This document shows positions 47,509 through 57,100 of a DNA stretch of 64,000 nt, one piece after another. A program made the translations under genes and the position numbers. Below the pieces are notes generated by a model, which had not been told where the DNA came from, did not search any database, and saw only the letters and a program-made list of their open reading frames with translations. Source of the DNA: a virus; the IMG/VR virus record IMGVR_UViG_3300010885_038456, positions 1 through 64,000 of that record; one strand, given 5' to 3'. How positions within the stretch are numbered: position 1 is the stretch's first letter; every line of letters begins with the position of its first letter.

Positions 47509-47754
47509 ATGGCATACTTAAAGAGTTATTTGTACGAAGTATCGGAAGAAATATATGAAAACATTCCGAAGGAAGTAACATTGGAAACCGGAACATATGA
47601 GTTGACTGAGTTATCCGAATATGATTTGGAAAAGATAGTGGATTACGCAGTAAATCGTTATGTGGATAAGGTGTATGATGTTGTAAAGCAAGAAATGCTT
47701 GAAGAAAGCAAAATGTATTTGAGAGAATTAGTTATAGAACAAATCCTAAATTAG
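47509..47754 (+). CDS. Unknown helical protein, 81 residues
   Basis: Two acidic helices around LEKIVDYAVNRYVDKVYDVV, otherwise no recognised feature. The gene starts one base after the preceding stop. Likely cytoplasmic. Confidence 0.54.
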   Translation: MAYLKSYLYEVSEEIYENIPKEVTLETGTYELTELSEYDLEKIVDYAVNRYVDKVYDVVKQEMLEESKMYLRELVIEQILN

Positions 47755-47759
47755 AAGTT

Positions 47760-47855
47760 ATGAATTGGTTACATAAAACAGACCCTATCGTAGTATTAGT
47801 AGTTGGTATACTAATAGTAGTTGCATTGTTAGCATTCGTATATACACAGATTTAA
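47760..47855 (+). CDS. Single-helix membrane peptide, 31 residues
   Basis: One transmembrane helix (IVVLVVGILIVVALLAFVY) with a short polar N-terminus. The stop codon overlaps the first TTTAAC hexamer of promoter 6. Preceded by AGAAGTTATG. Role unknown; such peptides are often regulators of membrane protein complexes. Confidence 0.52.
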   Translation: MNWLHKTDPIVVLVVGILIVVALLAFVYTQI

Positions 47856-47907
47856 CAATTTGTTAACATTAAAAGTTTGGTAGTTTCAATGGTATTGATT
47901 ATATTTG
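47851..47907 (+). promoter_or_regulatory. TTTAAC-repeat promoter 6, two-hexamer form
   Basis: TTTAAC at 47851 and GTTAAC at 47862 precede TTTG at 47876-47879 and TATATTTG at 47900-47907. The gaps of 8 and 20 bases are conserved, but the common leader is missing. Drives the gene at 47934. Confidence 0.7.
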
Positions 47908-47933
47908 TAGTATAACATTAAGAGATAGAAATT

Positions 47934-48023
47934 ATGACTGTTACATTTTGGATTGATTTATTTTGGATTGGGTTGATTTTCGTTGGATTTGGGTATTGTG
48001 CTTACTTAGAAAGAAATAAGTAG
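47934..48023 (+). CDS. Single-helix membrane peptide, 29 residues
   Basis: The product begins MTVTFWIDLFWIGLIFVGFG and ends in a charged ERNK. It is one membrane helix rich in Trp and Phe. It stands alone behind promoter 6, one base before the zincin gene, so it is likely coexpressed with it. Confidence 0.5.
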   Translation: MTVTFWIDLFWIGLIFVGFGYCAYLERNK

Positions 48024-48024
48024 T

Positions 48025-48429
48025 ATGTATACATTGGAGTATGGATTAGGTAATCGGGCTGAAACAGTCCGTATCGGTGGTATCGTAGCCAGATGGTGTA
48101 AACGTACATTCGGTGTAAATAAACGTAGGAAGTTTGCACCTATATGGAGTTTCCAAAAATCAGATCAGATAGATACACAAAACCACACAACCGGTGTATT
48201 TCACTATTGGGATAATGAAGTTATTATCTATTGGAACAATGTTCAAAACATTGAAGAGTTGATACGAGTATGTATCCATGAGTGGACACATCAGAATCAA
48301 CCACTAACCACACATTACGATAAACAAACAGAATCATACGATAACAACAAATATGAGATAGAAGCTAGAAAAGCTGAAGATACTCATTATTTGAATTGTT
48401 GGGGTTACATTTCAACTAAGTTAAACTAA
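48025..48429 (+). CDS. Zincin-type metalloprotease-like protein
   Basis: The HEWTH motif at 85-89 (VCIHEWTHQ) gives zinc ligands H85 and H89 with the catalytic E86. YEIEARKAED, about 20 residues later, supplies a third glutamate as in gluzincins. The 134-residue protein is compact. It could cleave a host protein or have a lost function; no partner is seen. It has no signal peptide, so it is cytoplasmic. Confidence 0.72.
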   Translation: MYTLEYGLGNRAETVRIGGIVARWCKRTFGVNKRRKFAPIWSFQKSDQIDTQNHTTGVFHYWDNEVIIYWNNVQNIEELIRVCIHEWTHQNQPLTTHYDKQTESYDNNKYEIEARKAEDTHYLNCWGYISTKLN

Positions 48430-48441
48430 CATTTATATATT

Positions 48442-48591
48442 ATGCAAGAAGCAATTACGGTATTAGAAAAAGCAGAATCAGTATTATTACGGAGAGCAAT
48501 GCAGATGAGAGAAGGATTACCTAAATGGTCAGCATTGGAAAGATTGAGAGAGATTAAAGCAGCTCTAAAGTTAATAAAACAAAGTGCATAA
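48442..48591 (+). CDS. Small helical protein, 49 residues
   Basis: The product begins MQEAITVLEKAESVLLRRAM and continues as one long basic amphipathic helix or two helices. No family recognised. It ends three bases before promoter 7 begins. Confidence 0.5.
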   Translation: MQEAITVLEKAESVLLRRAMQMREGLPKWSALERLREIKAALKLIKQSA

Positions 48592-48593
48592 GA

Positions 48594-48660
48594 TTTAACA
48601 TTCTTTAACGTTTTTTAACTAAAATAATTTGGCGGTTAACTTAAAAATGCGTATCTTTAG
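48594..48660 (+). promoter_or_regulatory. TTTAAC-repeat promoter 7
   Basis: TTTAAC at 48594, 48604 and 48614, period 10, then TTTG at 48628-48631 and TATCTTTA at 48652-48659, gaps 8 and 20. The leader AGGTATTGAGTTAAGAGAG with ATTAATCATTAAAA is the common one. Drives the gene at 48706. Confidence 0.87.
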
Positions 48661-48705
48661 GTATTGAGTTAAGAGAGTTATTAATCATTAAAAACAAAAA
48701 AAGTT

Positions 48706-49308
48706 ATGAAAAACAAAATCACATTGACATTAAGTGGAGTTAAATTGGAATTACAAATTAAGTGTTTAAAAACTACCGATTGGAGTGGTAACAAATTAGA
48801 AAAACCTATCATCAGAATCGGACAAGTTGAATCGGCTTCGTTAATCAAACAATTCGTTAAACAAAAGTTTCCAAACATTGTTGTGGCTTCCGCTTCTGAT
48901 TCTTATAGTGGTGGTTGTAGTTGTAGAGTTTACCTTTCAGATAAGTATGGTAATCCGGTTAATGAAACGATTACAACGGTAGTTAACGATTTCGCTAAAC
49001 AATTCCAAGAAGGAAGGTTCAACGGAATGATTGATTGTTACGAATACAACGATACAAAGTTGGTAAGTGATAATGGAACAACAATCGATGGTGGTTGTAG
49101 TTATGTTTTCGTTGAGAATCGACCAAAGTTTGGTTCAGCTCCCGATATCATTCGTTGTATCAGAGAACATATCGCTGGTAATTATGTTTGTGGAGTTCAA
49201 ACATTGGAAGGCGCTAAACACCAAATCAAAGGTTACTACAAAGAATTGGATATTACGAAAGCTCTGATTGGAGTTAATCTTACAGAAGCTTTAAACACTA
49301 ACATTTAA
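48706..49308 (+). CDS. Protein with LPD29-like domain
   Basis: This 200-residue protein has VVASASDSYSGGCSCRVYL, then FQEGRFNGMIDCYEY, and GGCSYVFVENRP. The pattern of a Gly/Ser-rich strand-turn and the FxGMxDxY element recalls the LPD29 domain found in polyvalent proteins of phages and mobile elements. The function is unknown. It is the first gene behind promoter 7 and is strongly Cys-rich for a cytoplasmic protein. Confidence 0.6.
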   Translation: MKNKITLTLSGVKLELQIKCLKTTDWSGNKLEKPIIRIGQVESASLIKQFVKQKFPNIVVASASDSYSGGCSCRVYLSDKYGNPVNETITTVVNDFAKQFQEGRFNGMIDCYEYNDTKLVSDNGTTIDGGCSYVFVENRPKFGSAPDIIRCIREHIAGNYVCGVQTLEGAKHQIKGYYKELDITKALIGVNLTEALNTNI

Positions 49309-49319
49309 TTCATAAAGTT

Positions 49320-49532
49320 ATGATAAAGACTAAGAAAAACGTAGGAATTGAAATTGACCTAACAGGTCCACAAGGTAACGCTTATTTCCTAATCGGAACA
49401 GCTAACAACTTAGCTAAACAATTAGGATTTGATTCTACTACTATTAAAACCGAAATGATGAGTGGTGATTACGAAAACTTAGTTACCACATTTGATAAGT
49501 ATTTCGGGTCAGTTGTAACACTATACAGATAA
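49320..49532 (+). CDS. Conserved phage protein of the IDLTGPQGNA type
   Basis: The 70-residue protein has IEIDLTGPQGNAYFLIGTA, then MMSGDYENLVTTFDKYFG and VVTLYR, a family that I have seen in many large phages without assigned function. It is soluble. It starts with ATAAAGTTATG. Confidence 0.65.
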   Translation: MIKTKKNVGIEIDLTGPQGNAYFLIGTANNLAKQLGFDSTTIKTEMMSGDYENLVTTFDKYFGSVVTLYR

Positions 49533-49544
49533 TACTTAAACGTT

Positions 49545-49769
49545 ATGGCTCTAAAAGAATATATTCAGGAAATTATAGATTCGGCAGTTCTAAAAACCAA
49601 AGTTGTAACTATGTATACTCCCAATCACGGAAGTTCAACTGGAGAACCGGTTGAGCTTACATACTATTGGGATGAATACGAATGTGAATGGACTACTAAG
49701 GAGTTCGCATTGAAAAGATATGTGTTTAATCAAATAGAACCACTAATAAGAATTACAAGTTATGAGTAA
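49545..49769 (+). CDS. Unknown protein, 74 residues
   Basis: Small protein with LTYYWDEYECEWTTKEFAL in its centre and a helical N-terminus. It overlaps the following gene by eight bases. No function recognised. Confidence 0.54.
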   Translation: MALKEYIQEIIDSAVLKTKVVTMYTPNHGSSTGEPVELTYYWDEYECEWTTKEFALKRYVFNQIEPLIRITSYE

Positions 49770-50064
49770 ATACGAAATATACTATGATATAGATTTGTTC
49801 CAATGGGTTAAATCCAACAGAACATTTTACGCAGATGGTTGGGATTTATGGCCAGAGCCGGCCGGAGATTACAAAACCGCATTTCCAAATGGAAAACAGC
49901 AGTTCCTAATAATAAACAACAGAACCAAAGGATTCAGAAGATTCCGTTATGTAGAAGATTTTGAATATACGCAGGAGTTTGATGGACAATCGGTTGTAGT
50001 GGAGCGTGGTTGGTTATTTACATCGGAAGATGGTATTTTATGTAAGGTATATTTTGAGAGATAG
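49762..50064 (+). CDS. Unknown protein, 100 residues
   Basis: Beta-rich, aromatic protein (RTFYADGWDLWPEPAGD and GFRRFRYVEDFEYTQ). It uses the ACAAGTTATG context inside the previous gene's end. No motif known. Confidence 0.54.
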   Translation: MSKYEIYYDIDLFQWVKSNRTFYADGWDLWPEPAGDYKTAFPNGKQQFLIINNRTKGFRRFRYVEDFEYTQEFDGQSVVVERGWLFTSEDGILCKVYFER

Positions 50065-50068
50065 GAAC

Positions 50069-50245
50069 ATGATACAGAAACTAAAATCAAAATTACTGAC
50101 AATGTTATTTGTTAGTTGGGTAAACGATGAATACGATTTAGAGCTATTAGCAATGACTCGTAGTTTAATTGAGAAGCAAGAGACGAGAATCAAATGGTAT
50201 ATACATTTCGGAAATAGAGTTGAAATTAAAGGATTCAGAGGATGA
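50069..50245 (+). CDS. Small basic protein, 58 residues
   Basis: I start at ATG 50069, four bases after the previous stop, because an upstream start would run inside the previous gene. The protein (MIQKLKSKLLTMLFVSWVND) is basic and may have an amphipathic or membrane-associated N-terminal helix. Its TGA overlaps the start of the lipoprotein gene. Confidence 0.5.
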   Translation: MIQKLKSKLLTMLFVSWVNDEYDLELLAMTRSLIEKQETRIKWYIHFGNRVEIKGFRG

Positions 50246-50754
50246 GAATATTAATAGTTATATTAGCAATAGTTTTAAGTAGTTGTGTAGATGGTAATCT
50301 ATTTGATTTAAACCATAAAGATATCCAATTATCAATTAACCCAAAGTTACCCAAAGATTCAAACGGATACTATTACTTTGAATTGTATTCAACACAACTT
50401 CAGAACATTCATACGGTGACGGGTTCAATTCGTGTCAATGGAGATATACCAAACTCACCCAGAGAAAAGGTAGAATGGGAAAGCTCATTGTATTGGGTAT
50501 TAAGACAAGGTGAAACCATTGGTACAATCTATCGAAGGACTTGGAGAGGACTGGGTTGGCAAGTTGTGGATAGTATAAAGGTGACAAACCTAAAGGAAGC
50601 AATCGTTCCAACAATCAATCCAGCATGTTATAATTCATCCGATGGCAGTATCAATACCGTAATAGCACCAATGTGGAATATGAAAGGTGATACTATGGTA
50701 ATCGTAGCAAGATGTGGTGAAGCAGTAACTTCTGTTAAAATAATTTTGAAATAA
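50242..50754 (+). CDS. Lipoprotein, 170 residues
   Basis: The SPII signal (ILIVILAIVLSSC) lipidates Cys 15, followed by VDGN, with Asp at +2, which in Bacteroidota does not mean inner-membrane retention. The mature part is beta-rich (YYYFELYSTQLQNIHTVTG). No fold recognised. It overlaps the preceding gene by four bases. It may be an envelope factor for exclusion. Confidence 0.62.
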   Translation: MRILIVILAIVLSSCVDGNLFDLNHKDIQLSINPKLPKDSNGYYYFELYSTQLQNIHTVTGSIRVNGDIPNSPREKVEWESSLYWVLRQGETIGTIYRRTWRGLGWQVVDSIKVTNLKEAIVPTINPACYNSSDGSINTVIAPMWNMKGDTMVIVARCGEAVTSVKIILK

Positions 50755-50775
50755 CAAAAAAATATCGTATATTTA
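50745..50775 (+). promoter_or_regulatory. Bacteroidota-type promoter
   Basis: TTTG at 50745-50748 (within the end of the lipoprotein gene) and TATATTTA at 50768-50775 are separated by 19 bases. Drives the small acidic genes that follow. Confidence 0.6.
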
Positions 50776-50797
50776 CTAAACATTAAAATCTAAAGGT

Positions 50798-51010
50798 ATG
50801 AGTACAGCATCGGATTTATTTGAAGAAGAAACAGAAGACCGCTGGGTTGAGCAGGAGTTCTTAGATGAACAAATGCAACTTGAATGGATTAGACAATGTG
50901 AAATAGCATTTGAATATATTTATGGTAAATACGAACCAATTGTATTTTCAGAAAATGAAACAATATATGATGATGGCAGTTTCAAAGCCAGATTCGAACC
51001 TAATATTTAA
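50798..51010 (+). CDS. Small acidic protein, 70 residues
   Basis: Highly acidic and Trp/Tyr-containing (FEEETEDRWVEQEFLDEQM). No motif known. Acidic small proteins of this kind can mimic DNA or bind host proteins; this is only a possibility. First gene behind the promoter at 50745. Confidence 0.55.
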   Translation: MSTASDLFEEETEDRWVEQEFLDEQMQLEWIRQCEIAFEYIYGKYEPIVFSENETIYDDGSFKARFEPNI

Positions 51011-51031
51011 TTTACACTTAATAAAACAAAG

Positions 51032-51523
51032 ATGAGCGACAACACAAATTACAATGAGAAAGCAGTATTTACCGGAAAAGCGTATGGTACTGAGATAAAT
51101 GTTACATTAGACCATTCCGATTTGGAAATCGATGAAATATTCGATGCATTCCAAACTATTGTAACGGGATTAGGATTCCACCAAGATAGTTGGAAAGAAT
51201 GGATATTGGATAGAGCAGAAGAGTATATCGAAGAAGATGGTTGGGATTGTACCGATGAAGATGATGAGTGGGATGTGACCTTAGAAGATGGACTGGAAGA
51301 TTGGAAAGAAGAATGTTGTAAAGAAGGAAGCACTCAATGTGGATGTGGTAATTCTGCTATAATATCAGAATCGTATTGGTCTAATCCTATATCAGCATTT
51401 TCTACTACTGGGCCTTTCATAACTACAACATCATATCCAAATAACGCTTCTGTTTCTTTTACAGCAGCAAATGGTACACCAACTGATAAAGTGTGTTGTA
51501 AAGATAAACCAAAGAAATCTTAA
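51032..51523 (+). CDS. Acidic protein with C-terminal Cys cluster
   Basis: The 163-residue protein has a very acidic central region (YIEEDGWDCTDEDDEWDVTLE) and a CCKEGSTQCGCGN cluster that may bind metal. The C-terminal 50 residues are Ser/Thr-rich with a final CCKDKPKKS. The overall makeup is unusual, and no family is known. It ends one base into the next gene. Confidence 0.55.
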   Translation: MSDNTNYNEKAVFTGKAYGTEINVTLDHSDLEIDEIFDAFQTIVTGLGFHQDSWKEWILDRAEEYIEEDGWDCTDEDDEWDVTLEDGLEDWKEECCKEGSTQCGCGNSAIISESYWSNPISAFSTTGPFITTTSYPNNASVSFTAANGTPTDKVCCKDKPKKS

Positions 51524-51864
51524 TGAACACTCTAAACGAAATAATCGAAACTACTGATAATATAATGTCTGTATTAGTAGATGCAGAATTCTTTTATTTA
51601 AATGAGTTTGTAGATGGTCTTTCGGTAAGAACAAAGCTGGAAACTCAGATGCAACGTAATTGGGAACAAAAAGATGATATGTATCTAACAGATGCACAAT
51701 TTATGGATATAATCAGAGAATCTCTATTAGAAGCATACGATATCCATTCTACCTATGCATTTATAAATGGATTATGGACAGCAGATTCATTAGATTCGAA
51801 TGGAAAATTAGTTTATAAGATTAACGAAAGTAACGAAATCCGTCAGTATTTACAATCCATTTAA
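51523..51864 (+). CDS. Unknown protein, 113 residues
   Basis: Mostly helical (NTLNEIIETTDNIMSVLVD), acidic, no recognised motif. The start overlaps the previous stop (TAATG). It is followed by a gap with a TATATTTATT motif. Confidence 0.54.
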   Translation: MNTLNEIIETTDNIMSVLVDAEFFYLNEFVDGLSVRTKLETQMQRNWEQKDDMYLTDAQFMDIIRESLLEAYDIHSTYAFINGLWTADSLDSNGKLVYKINESNEIRQYLQSI

Positions 51865-51927
51865 TTATATTAGTATATTTATTCACATAGAGTAAACGAT
51901 TTAATAAAACTAAAATGGACGCAGACG

Positions 51928-52152
51928 GTGATAGTAAAGGCGAAAGACAGATTTCGAAGAAAAGCAATGTTTTACAAAGAAGTGTCACTTATGTTGGCAA
52001 TGTTCTTTCTTCCATTCGGATACGATGCATTATTCAAAATGATAATGGATATGAGCGGTTCTTATTGGGTAGCGGATATAGTTTTCTACTCAATTTCAGG
52101 TTTCTTTTGGTTGTGCTATATATTACTTACGAAATATCTAAATAAAAACTAA
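51928..52152 (+). CDS. Small membrane protein, two helices, uncertain start
   Basis: Two hydrophobic helices (VSLMLAMFFLPFGYDALF and IVFYSISGFFWLCYILL) identify this frame as the real one over the overlapping frame that starts with ATG 51915. The GTG at 51928 gives a basic N-terminus (IVKAKDRFRRK); the first ATG is at 51967. The function is unknown. Confidence 0.5.
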   Translation: MIVKAKDRFRRKAMFYKEVSLMLAMFFLPFGYDALFKMIMDMSGSYWVADIVFYSISGFFWLCYILLTKYLNKN

Positions 52153-52199
52153 AGTTATCTATACTTATTTCCAATAACACAACTTAATATTGAATAAGG

Positions 52200-52376
52200 A
52201 TGGAAGAAGCACTTAGAAGGATTATCTTTGAGATTAAAGATATATTAAAGGAAATTGATGAGGATGGAACATACCACCCGTTATTAGAAGAAATATCTGA
52301 ATATCTTGAGGAAATGCAAGAAGTTATTGAGAATTACGAAGAAGATTTACAAGACGAAGATTCTGACGATTATTAG
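52200..52376 (+). CDS. Small acidic helical protein, 58 residues
   Basis: The product begins MEEALRRIIFEIKDILKEID and continues helical and strongly acidic to EDLQDEDSDDY. It resembles a short coiled coil with a DNA-mimic-like acidic tail. No family recognised. Confidence 0.52.
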   Translation: MEEALRRIIFEIKDILKEIDEDGTYHPLLEEISEYLEEMQEVIENYEEDLQDEDSDDY

Positions 52377-52392
52377 GAATTAAAAACAATTA

Positions 52393-52734
52393 ATGAATAA
52401 GTTACTTTTAGGTAGTGTGTACGGAATACTTGCACAGATACTTACGTTCCTGCAACTGCAAGGGAACATAAAATACAATTGGTTTCAGAAAGCACCTATA
52501 CTTACATTATTGGTTGGAATACCATTAGCATACCTTTATATAAAATCAGTAGAGAACTTTGTATTGGCTTACGATGGACAAGTCTGGCCGAGTAGATTAC
52601 TAGGTTTCGGTCTGGGTATGATTGTGTTTGGTGTAATGAGTTATACAATGTTCGATGAACCTGTTACATTGAAAACCACAACCTGTCTTGCGTTAGCAGT
52701 ATCTATAATCTTAATACAAATACTTTGGAAATGA
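52393..52734 (+). CDS. Polytopic membrane protein, 113 residues
   Basis: Three to four hydrophobic helices: LLLGSVYGILAQILTFL, PILTLLVGIPLAYLYI, LGFGLGMIVFGVMSYTM and TCLALAVSIILIQILW. Resembles small phage-encoded integral membrane proteins. Its stop overlaps the next start (ATGA). Role unknown. Confidence 0.6.
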   Translation: MNKLLLGSVYGILAQILTFLQLQGNIKYNWFQKAPILTLLVGIPLAYLYIKSVENFVLAYDGQVWPSRLLGFGLGMIVFGVMSYTMFDEPVTLKTTTCLALAVSIILIQILWK

Positions 52735-52961
52735 GAAAATTAGATGTTGTTAGAATGGGTGATGAGTTATTTGAGGTTAAACACAGAATACCTGTCAGCC
52801 GATTTACCATAGAAATCAATTCTGAAAATAGTGCTCTACTAAAGGAATACTATAAAGTGGATAAGGTATTACGAAATGCTCAGACCAATGAGTATATGTT
52901 TGCCAATCGTATCGAAGATGCAATAATAGTTGAAGATGATATTGAAAATACACCAATTTAA
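52731..52961 (+). CDS. Unknown protein, 76 residues
   Basis: I start at ATG 52731, which overlaps the previous stop; the upstream TTG is less likely. Beta-rich N-terminus (VVRMGDELFEVKHRIPV) and acidic tail. It ends directly before the groEL promoter. Confidence 0.54.
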   Translation: MRKLDVVRMGDELFEVKHRIPVSRFTIEINSENSALLKEYYKVDKVLRNAQTNEYMFANRIEDAIIVEDDIENTPI

Positions 52962-52993
52962 TTTGGAAATACTAAATATTTTTCGTATATTTG
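52962..52993 (+). promoter_or_regulatory. Bacteroidota-type promoter of groEL
   Basis: TTTG at 52962-52965 and TATATTTG at 52986-52993 are separated by 20 bases. The surrounding sequence (TTTGGAAATACTAAATATTTTTC) resembles the promoters at 1180, 20364 and 40798. No CIRCE-like repeat is visible, so groEL is not under HrcA control here. The leader is 43 bases, A-rich. Confidence 0.78.
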
Positions 52994-53030
52994 AAACAAT
53001 AAATAATAATAACCAAAAAATCATAAATAA

Positions 53031-54653
<1,623 letters not shown>

Positions 54654-54680
54654 TGGTGTAGGAATACAACATTAACGAAT

Positions 54681-54866
54681 ATGAAACCAGAGAAAGAAAA
54701 ACGGATTAGACGTGTACGAGATATCGAAGAGTGGGAAGAATTACCCAGTTCTGAAACTATGAGTGGTTACACTAAATCTAAAAAAGTAAGAGTAACACCA
54801 AAGTATCCAAGTAAATCATCAAAAAGAAAACAAAACTTCAATGAGAGCGAGGGCTTTGACGATTAA
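54681..54866 (+). CDS. Small basic protein, 61 residues
   Basis: It is dominated by Lys, Arg and Ser (KKVRVTPKYPSKSSKRKQN) and probably disordered and nucleic-acid binding. It ends 26 bases inside the next gene. No family known. Confidence 0.52.
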   Translation: MKPEKEKRIRRVRDIEEWEELPSSETMSGYTKSKKVRVTPKYPSKSSKRKQNFNESEGFDD

Positions 54867-55152
54867 AAACCCAGACATAATTATCGGACTCGATTGGGTA
54901 GAGCCATTCACTAAGAATGAAGCAACCGATGATTATTACATTTGGAAAACAAAGAATTATACACTATTCCTATCACGTCATAGTAGCGAGGTTGACACTG
55001 ACTTAGGTATGAATATGTATAAACTAATATGTGTAGATGAGAGAACAAGCCAAAAGAAATGGGTTTGGGTCTCATCTCACCAATTGGAGAATAGAGAAGA
55101 GTTTTTACATCAGGCGTGGGATTTAGTAGATATATTAGAAGATAAGTTTTAA
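54841..55152 (+). CDS. Unknown protein, 103 residues
   Basis: Alpha/beta protein with IIIGLDWVEPFTKNEATDD, and WVWVSSHQLENREEFLHQA. It overlaps the upstream gene in another frame. No motif recognised. Confidence 0.54.
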   Translation: MRARALTIKNPDIIIGLDWVEPFTKNEATDDYYIWKTKNYTLFLSRHSSEVDTDLGMNMYKLICVDERTSQKKWVWVSSHQLENREEFLHQAWDLVDILEDKF

Positions 55153-55163
55153 ATTTAATTGAT

Positions 55164-55340
55164 ATGATTGACGGAAATATTATTGAAGATACCGCAATAG
55201 TGAATGAATTACTATTAAGCGCAGGTGATTACGGAATGCAATCCGAAGTTGTTACATGGGCATTGTATAATATGAAAAGAAACCCAAACCTAAGTATTAC
55301 AGATGCTATGCAGCTGGGTTATTCGGAATGGATTAAATAA
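55164..55340 (+). CDS. Small helical protein, 58 residues
   Basis: Begins MIDGNIIEDTAIVNELLLSA, helical, with YNMKRNPNLSITDAMQLGY. It resembles short helical phage proteins with a three-helix layout. Function unknown. Confidence 0.52.
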   Translation: MIDGNIIEDTAIVNELLLSAGDYGMQSEVVTWALYNMKRNPNLSITDAMQLGYSEWIK

Positions 55341-55358
55341 TTTAAATAATAAGAGGTT

Positions 55359-55592
55359 ATGAAGACAGCAGAAGAATTAATAGAAATAAGTAACGCAATT
55401 GATTTACTCAGAAAAGAAGGATACTTTGTAGATGCACTATGGCATACCGATGATATCCAACTTACATACGATTGTAGTGATGAAGATGCGACTTCACTAT
55501 TAGATAAAGCATTTACTAGTGATAGTTTATACGATACTATTTGGGATGAGATAGATTTCTACGCTAACGATATGGAATTAGTAAAAAAATAG
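55359..55592 (+). CDS. Acidic protein, 77 residues
   Basis: Alpha/beta protein with ELIEISNAIDLLRKEGYFV and acidic middle (DCSDEDATSLLDKAF). Starts after AAGAGGTTATG. No function recognised. Confidence 0.54.
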   Translation: MKTAEELIEISNAIDLLRKEGYFVDALWHTDDIQLTYDCSDEDATSLLDKAFTSDSLYDTIWDEIDFYANDMELVKK

Positions 55593-55596
55593 TAAG

Positions 55597-56193
55597 ATGG
55601 CAATAAGATTCACCGATACGTTCAGAATCAAGCTGAATAGGATAATACTACATCAAAGTGGATTATTCACAGCATATTCTGCATTACGATACAATGTTCC
55701 TAACTTCTTTGCTAACATATGGAGATTTAGGAAAGTCCTATGGAGGCATCAATGGTGGGATTACGCTTACCATTTGGAAGCAATGCATACTTCACTATCC
55801 ATTATGGAGAAAGGGATTCGAACCAAAGGTCACCACGAGCGAGATAAAGTTGTAGCAAAGATGCAGAGGGCAATACAAATACTAAAGGACAAAGCCGAAT
55901 ACAATTATATCGATAGAGCAGAGTCGATGATGGGTAAGTTGGTAGAGTATGATTGGATTTTTGAACCCGTTGAAGAAAATCCAAAATTGGCTAGGTTGGT
56001 TGATAAGTTGACACCAATTGAAAGAGAACACAATGGTAAGGTATATGCATACGCTGATAGATTAGAACGTGAAGAGTGGGATGAGTTATGGAGAATATAC
56101 AGAGGACCTGAACCATATTCAAAAGAAATATCAGAGCAAACCAATTACGATGCATATTTTGACGGCAGCGGTTTGAATAACTGGTGGGACTAA
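55597..56193 (+). CDS. Unknown protein, 198 residues, Trp/His-rich
   Basis: This protein has an N-terminal part rich in Arg, Trp and aromatic residues (WRFRKVLWRHQWWDYAYHL) and EAMHTSLSIMEKGIRTKGHHE, then charged helices. I have seen similar proteins in large phage genomes without assigned role. The His/Glu-rich central helix suggests metal binding, but there is no standard motif. It starts four bases after the preceding stop. Confidence 0.58.
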   Translation: MAIRFTDTFRIKLNRIILHQSGLFTAYSALRYNVPNFFANIWRFRKVLWRHQWWDYAYHLEAMHTSLSIMEKGIRTKGHHERDKVVAKMQRAIQILKDKAEYNYIDRAESMMGKLVEYDWIFEPVEENPKLARLVDKLTPIEREHNGKVYAYADRLEREEWDELWRIYRGPEPYSKEISEQTNYDAYFDGSGLNNWWD

Positions 56194-56205
56194 TATAATA
56201 AAATT

Positions 56206-56463
56206 ATGACAAAGGCAATCTTAAAGTTTCAGTTAAACGATTTTGATGATAAACTTGATCATTTCAGATGTGTAAAATCCGAAGAGATGGCAATAGCATT
56301 ATTCGAAATCAATACTGCTAGAAGGAAGTGTAACTCTATCGCAGATGATAGAGTGGATAAGCTCGAAGAGTTAGATGTTTATGATGGAATCGATATAGTA
56401 TTCGATGAGATACTTCGTATTTTGGATAAGAATGATATCAACTTAGACACACTAATTTATTAG
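56206..56463 (+). CDS. Unknown protein, 85 residues
   Basis: A helical acidic protein with KLEELDVYDGIDIVFDEIL. No family known. The gene is followed by an 86-base gap that shows TATATATAC and no promoter I can define. Confidence 0.52.
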   Translation: MTKAILKFQLNDFDDKLDHFRCVKSEEMAIALFEINTARRKCNSIADDRVDKLEELDVYDGIDIVFDEILRILDKNDINLDTLIY

Positions 56464-56549
56464 TAAATAACGTATCGTTGTTAATAATTATTTCTCAATA
56501 TATATACTTGAGATATTAACTATAATTATTAACGAATTCTGCATACGTT

Positions 56550-56717
56550 ATGAACGAGCTTTTAAAGGATTTTAGTGAAATGGATTGTGGTTATGGCGTA
56601 GCAGCACTAACCATATTATACGCAACATTAGTAGTATCGTTTGCGTATATTACCATTAAATCGTTATGTATTTTAATTAAATCGTTATATAATTCAAAAA
56701 TTGGCAGCAAAAAGTAA
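56550..56717 (+). CDS. Small membrane protein, 55 residues
   Basis: The product begins MNELLKDFSEMDCGYGVAAL with a hydrophobic helix (ALTILYATLVVSFAYITI) and a second (LCILIKSLYN). It overlaps the gene at 56701 by 17 bases. The start is preceded by ACGTT. Role unknown. Confidence 0.5.
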   Translation: MNELLKDFSEMDCGYGVAALTILYATLVVSFAYITIKSLCILIKSLYNSKIGSKK

Positions 56718-56913
56718 TAGTACGGCGGATGTTACCGCATGGCTTGAAAAGGTTTTACAATCGTGTGAAACAGAGGAACAACAGGATTCCGCATTGAGGT
56801 TGATTGATATATTTGAACGTAGGGCTGTTCAAGTAAAAGCAAACAAATGGCATGTTGAGTTAAGTATGTATGGTGGGAATTACAAAAAGTATGGTGGGTT
56901 AAAAACGTTCTAA
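56701..56913 (+). CDS. Unknown protein with TTG start, 70 residues
   Basis: The frame opens at TTG 56701 (AAAAATTGGCAGC) and there is no ATG upstream in frame before a stop, so TTG is the most likely start. The product MAAKSNSTADVTAWLEKVLQ is helical, with a Gly/Tyr-rich end (YGGNYKKYGG). Function unknown. Confidence 0.5.
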   Translation: MAAKSNSTADVTAWLEKVLQSCETEEQQDSALRLIDIFERRAVQVKANKWHVELSMYGGNYKKYGGLKTF

Positions 56914-56929
56914 AAACATTAAGTGAGTT

Positions 56930-57091
56930 ATGGGTTGGCTCAAAAAGAAGGTCTTACTACATTGGCAAATGGTGGGTAGGAAGACAGCGGTAACTATTGT
57001 TAGGGATTACAAACGTAATCGCGTGGTTATATACATCAAAAATGGCAGATGTATGATATACACGTATAATGGGGAATGGATATCTGGTTAA
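56930..57091 (+). CDS. Small basic protein, 53 residues
   Basis: Basic, with WLKKKVLLHWQMVGRKTAV, then RVVIYIKNGRCMIYTYNG, an SH3-like strand pair. Start context GTGAGTTATG. It may bind nucleic acid. No family known. Confidence 0.5.
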   Translation: MGWLKKKVLLHWQMVGRKTAVTIVRDYKRNRVVIYIKNGRCMIYTYNGEWISG

Positions 57092-57100
57092 AAAAAGGTT

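Noticed and set aside
51915-52145. Alternative frame beginning at ATG 51915
   Set aside because: It overlaps the frame at 51928 nearly completely. The 51928 frame encodes two clean membrane helices, whereas the 51915 frame has an irregular composition. A frameshift joining the two cannot be fully excluded.
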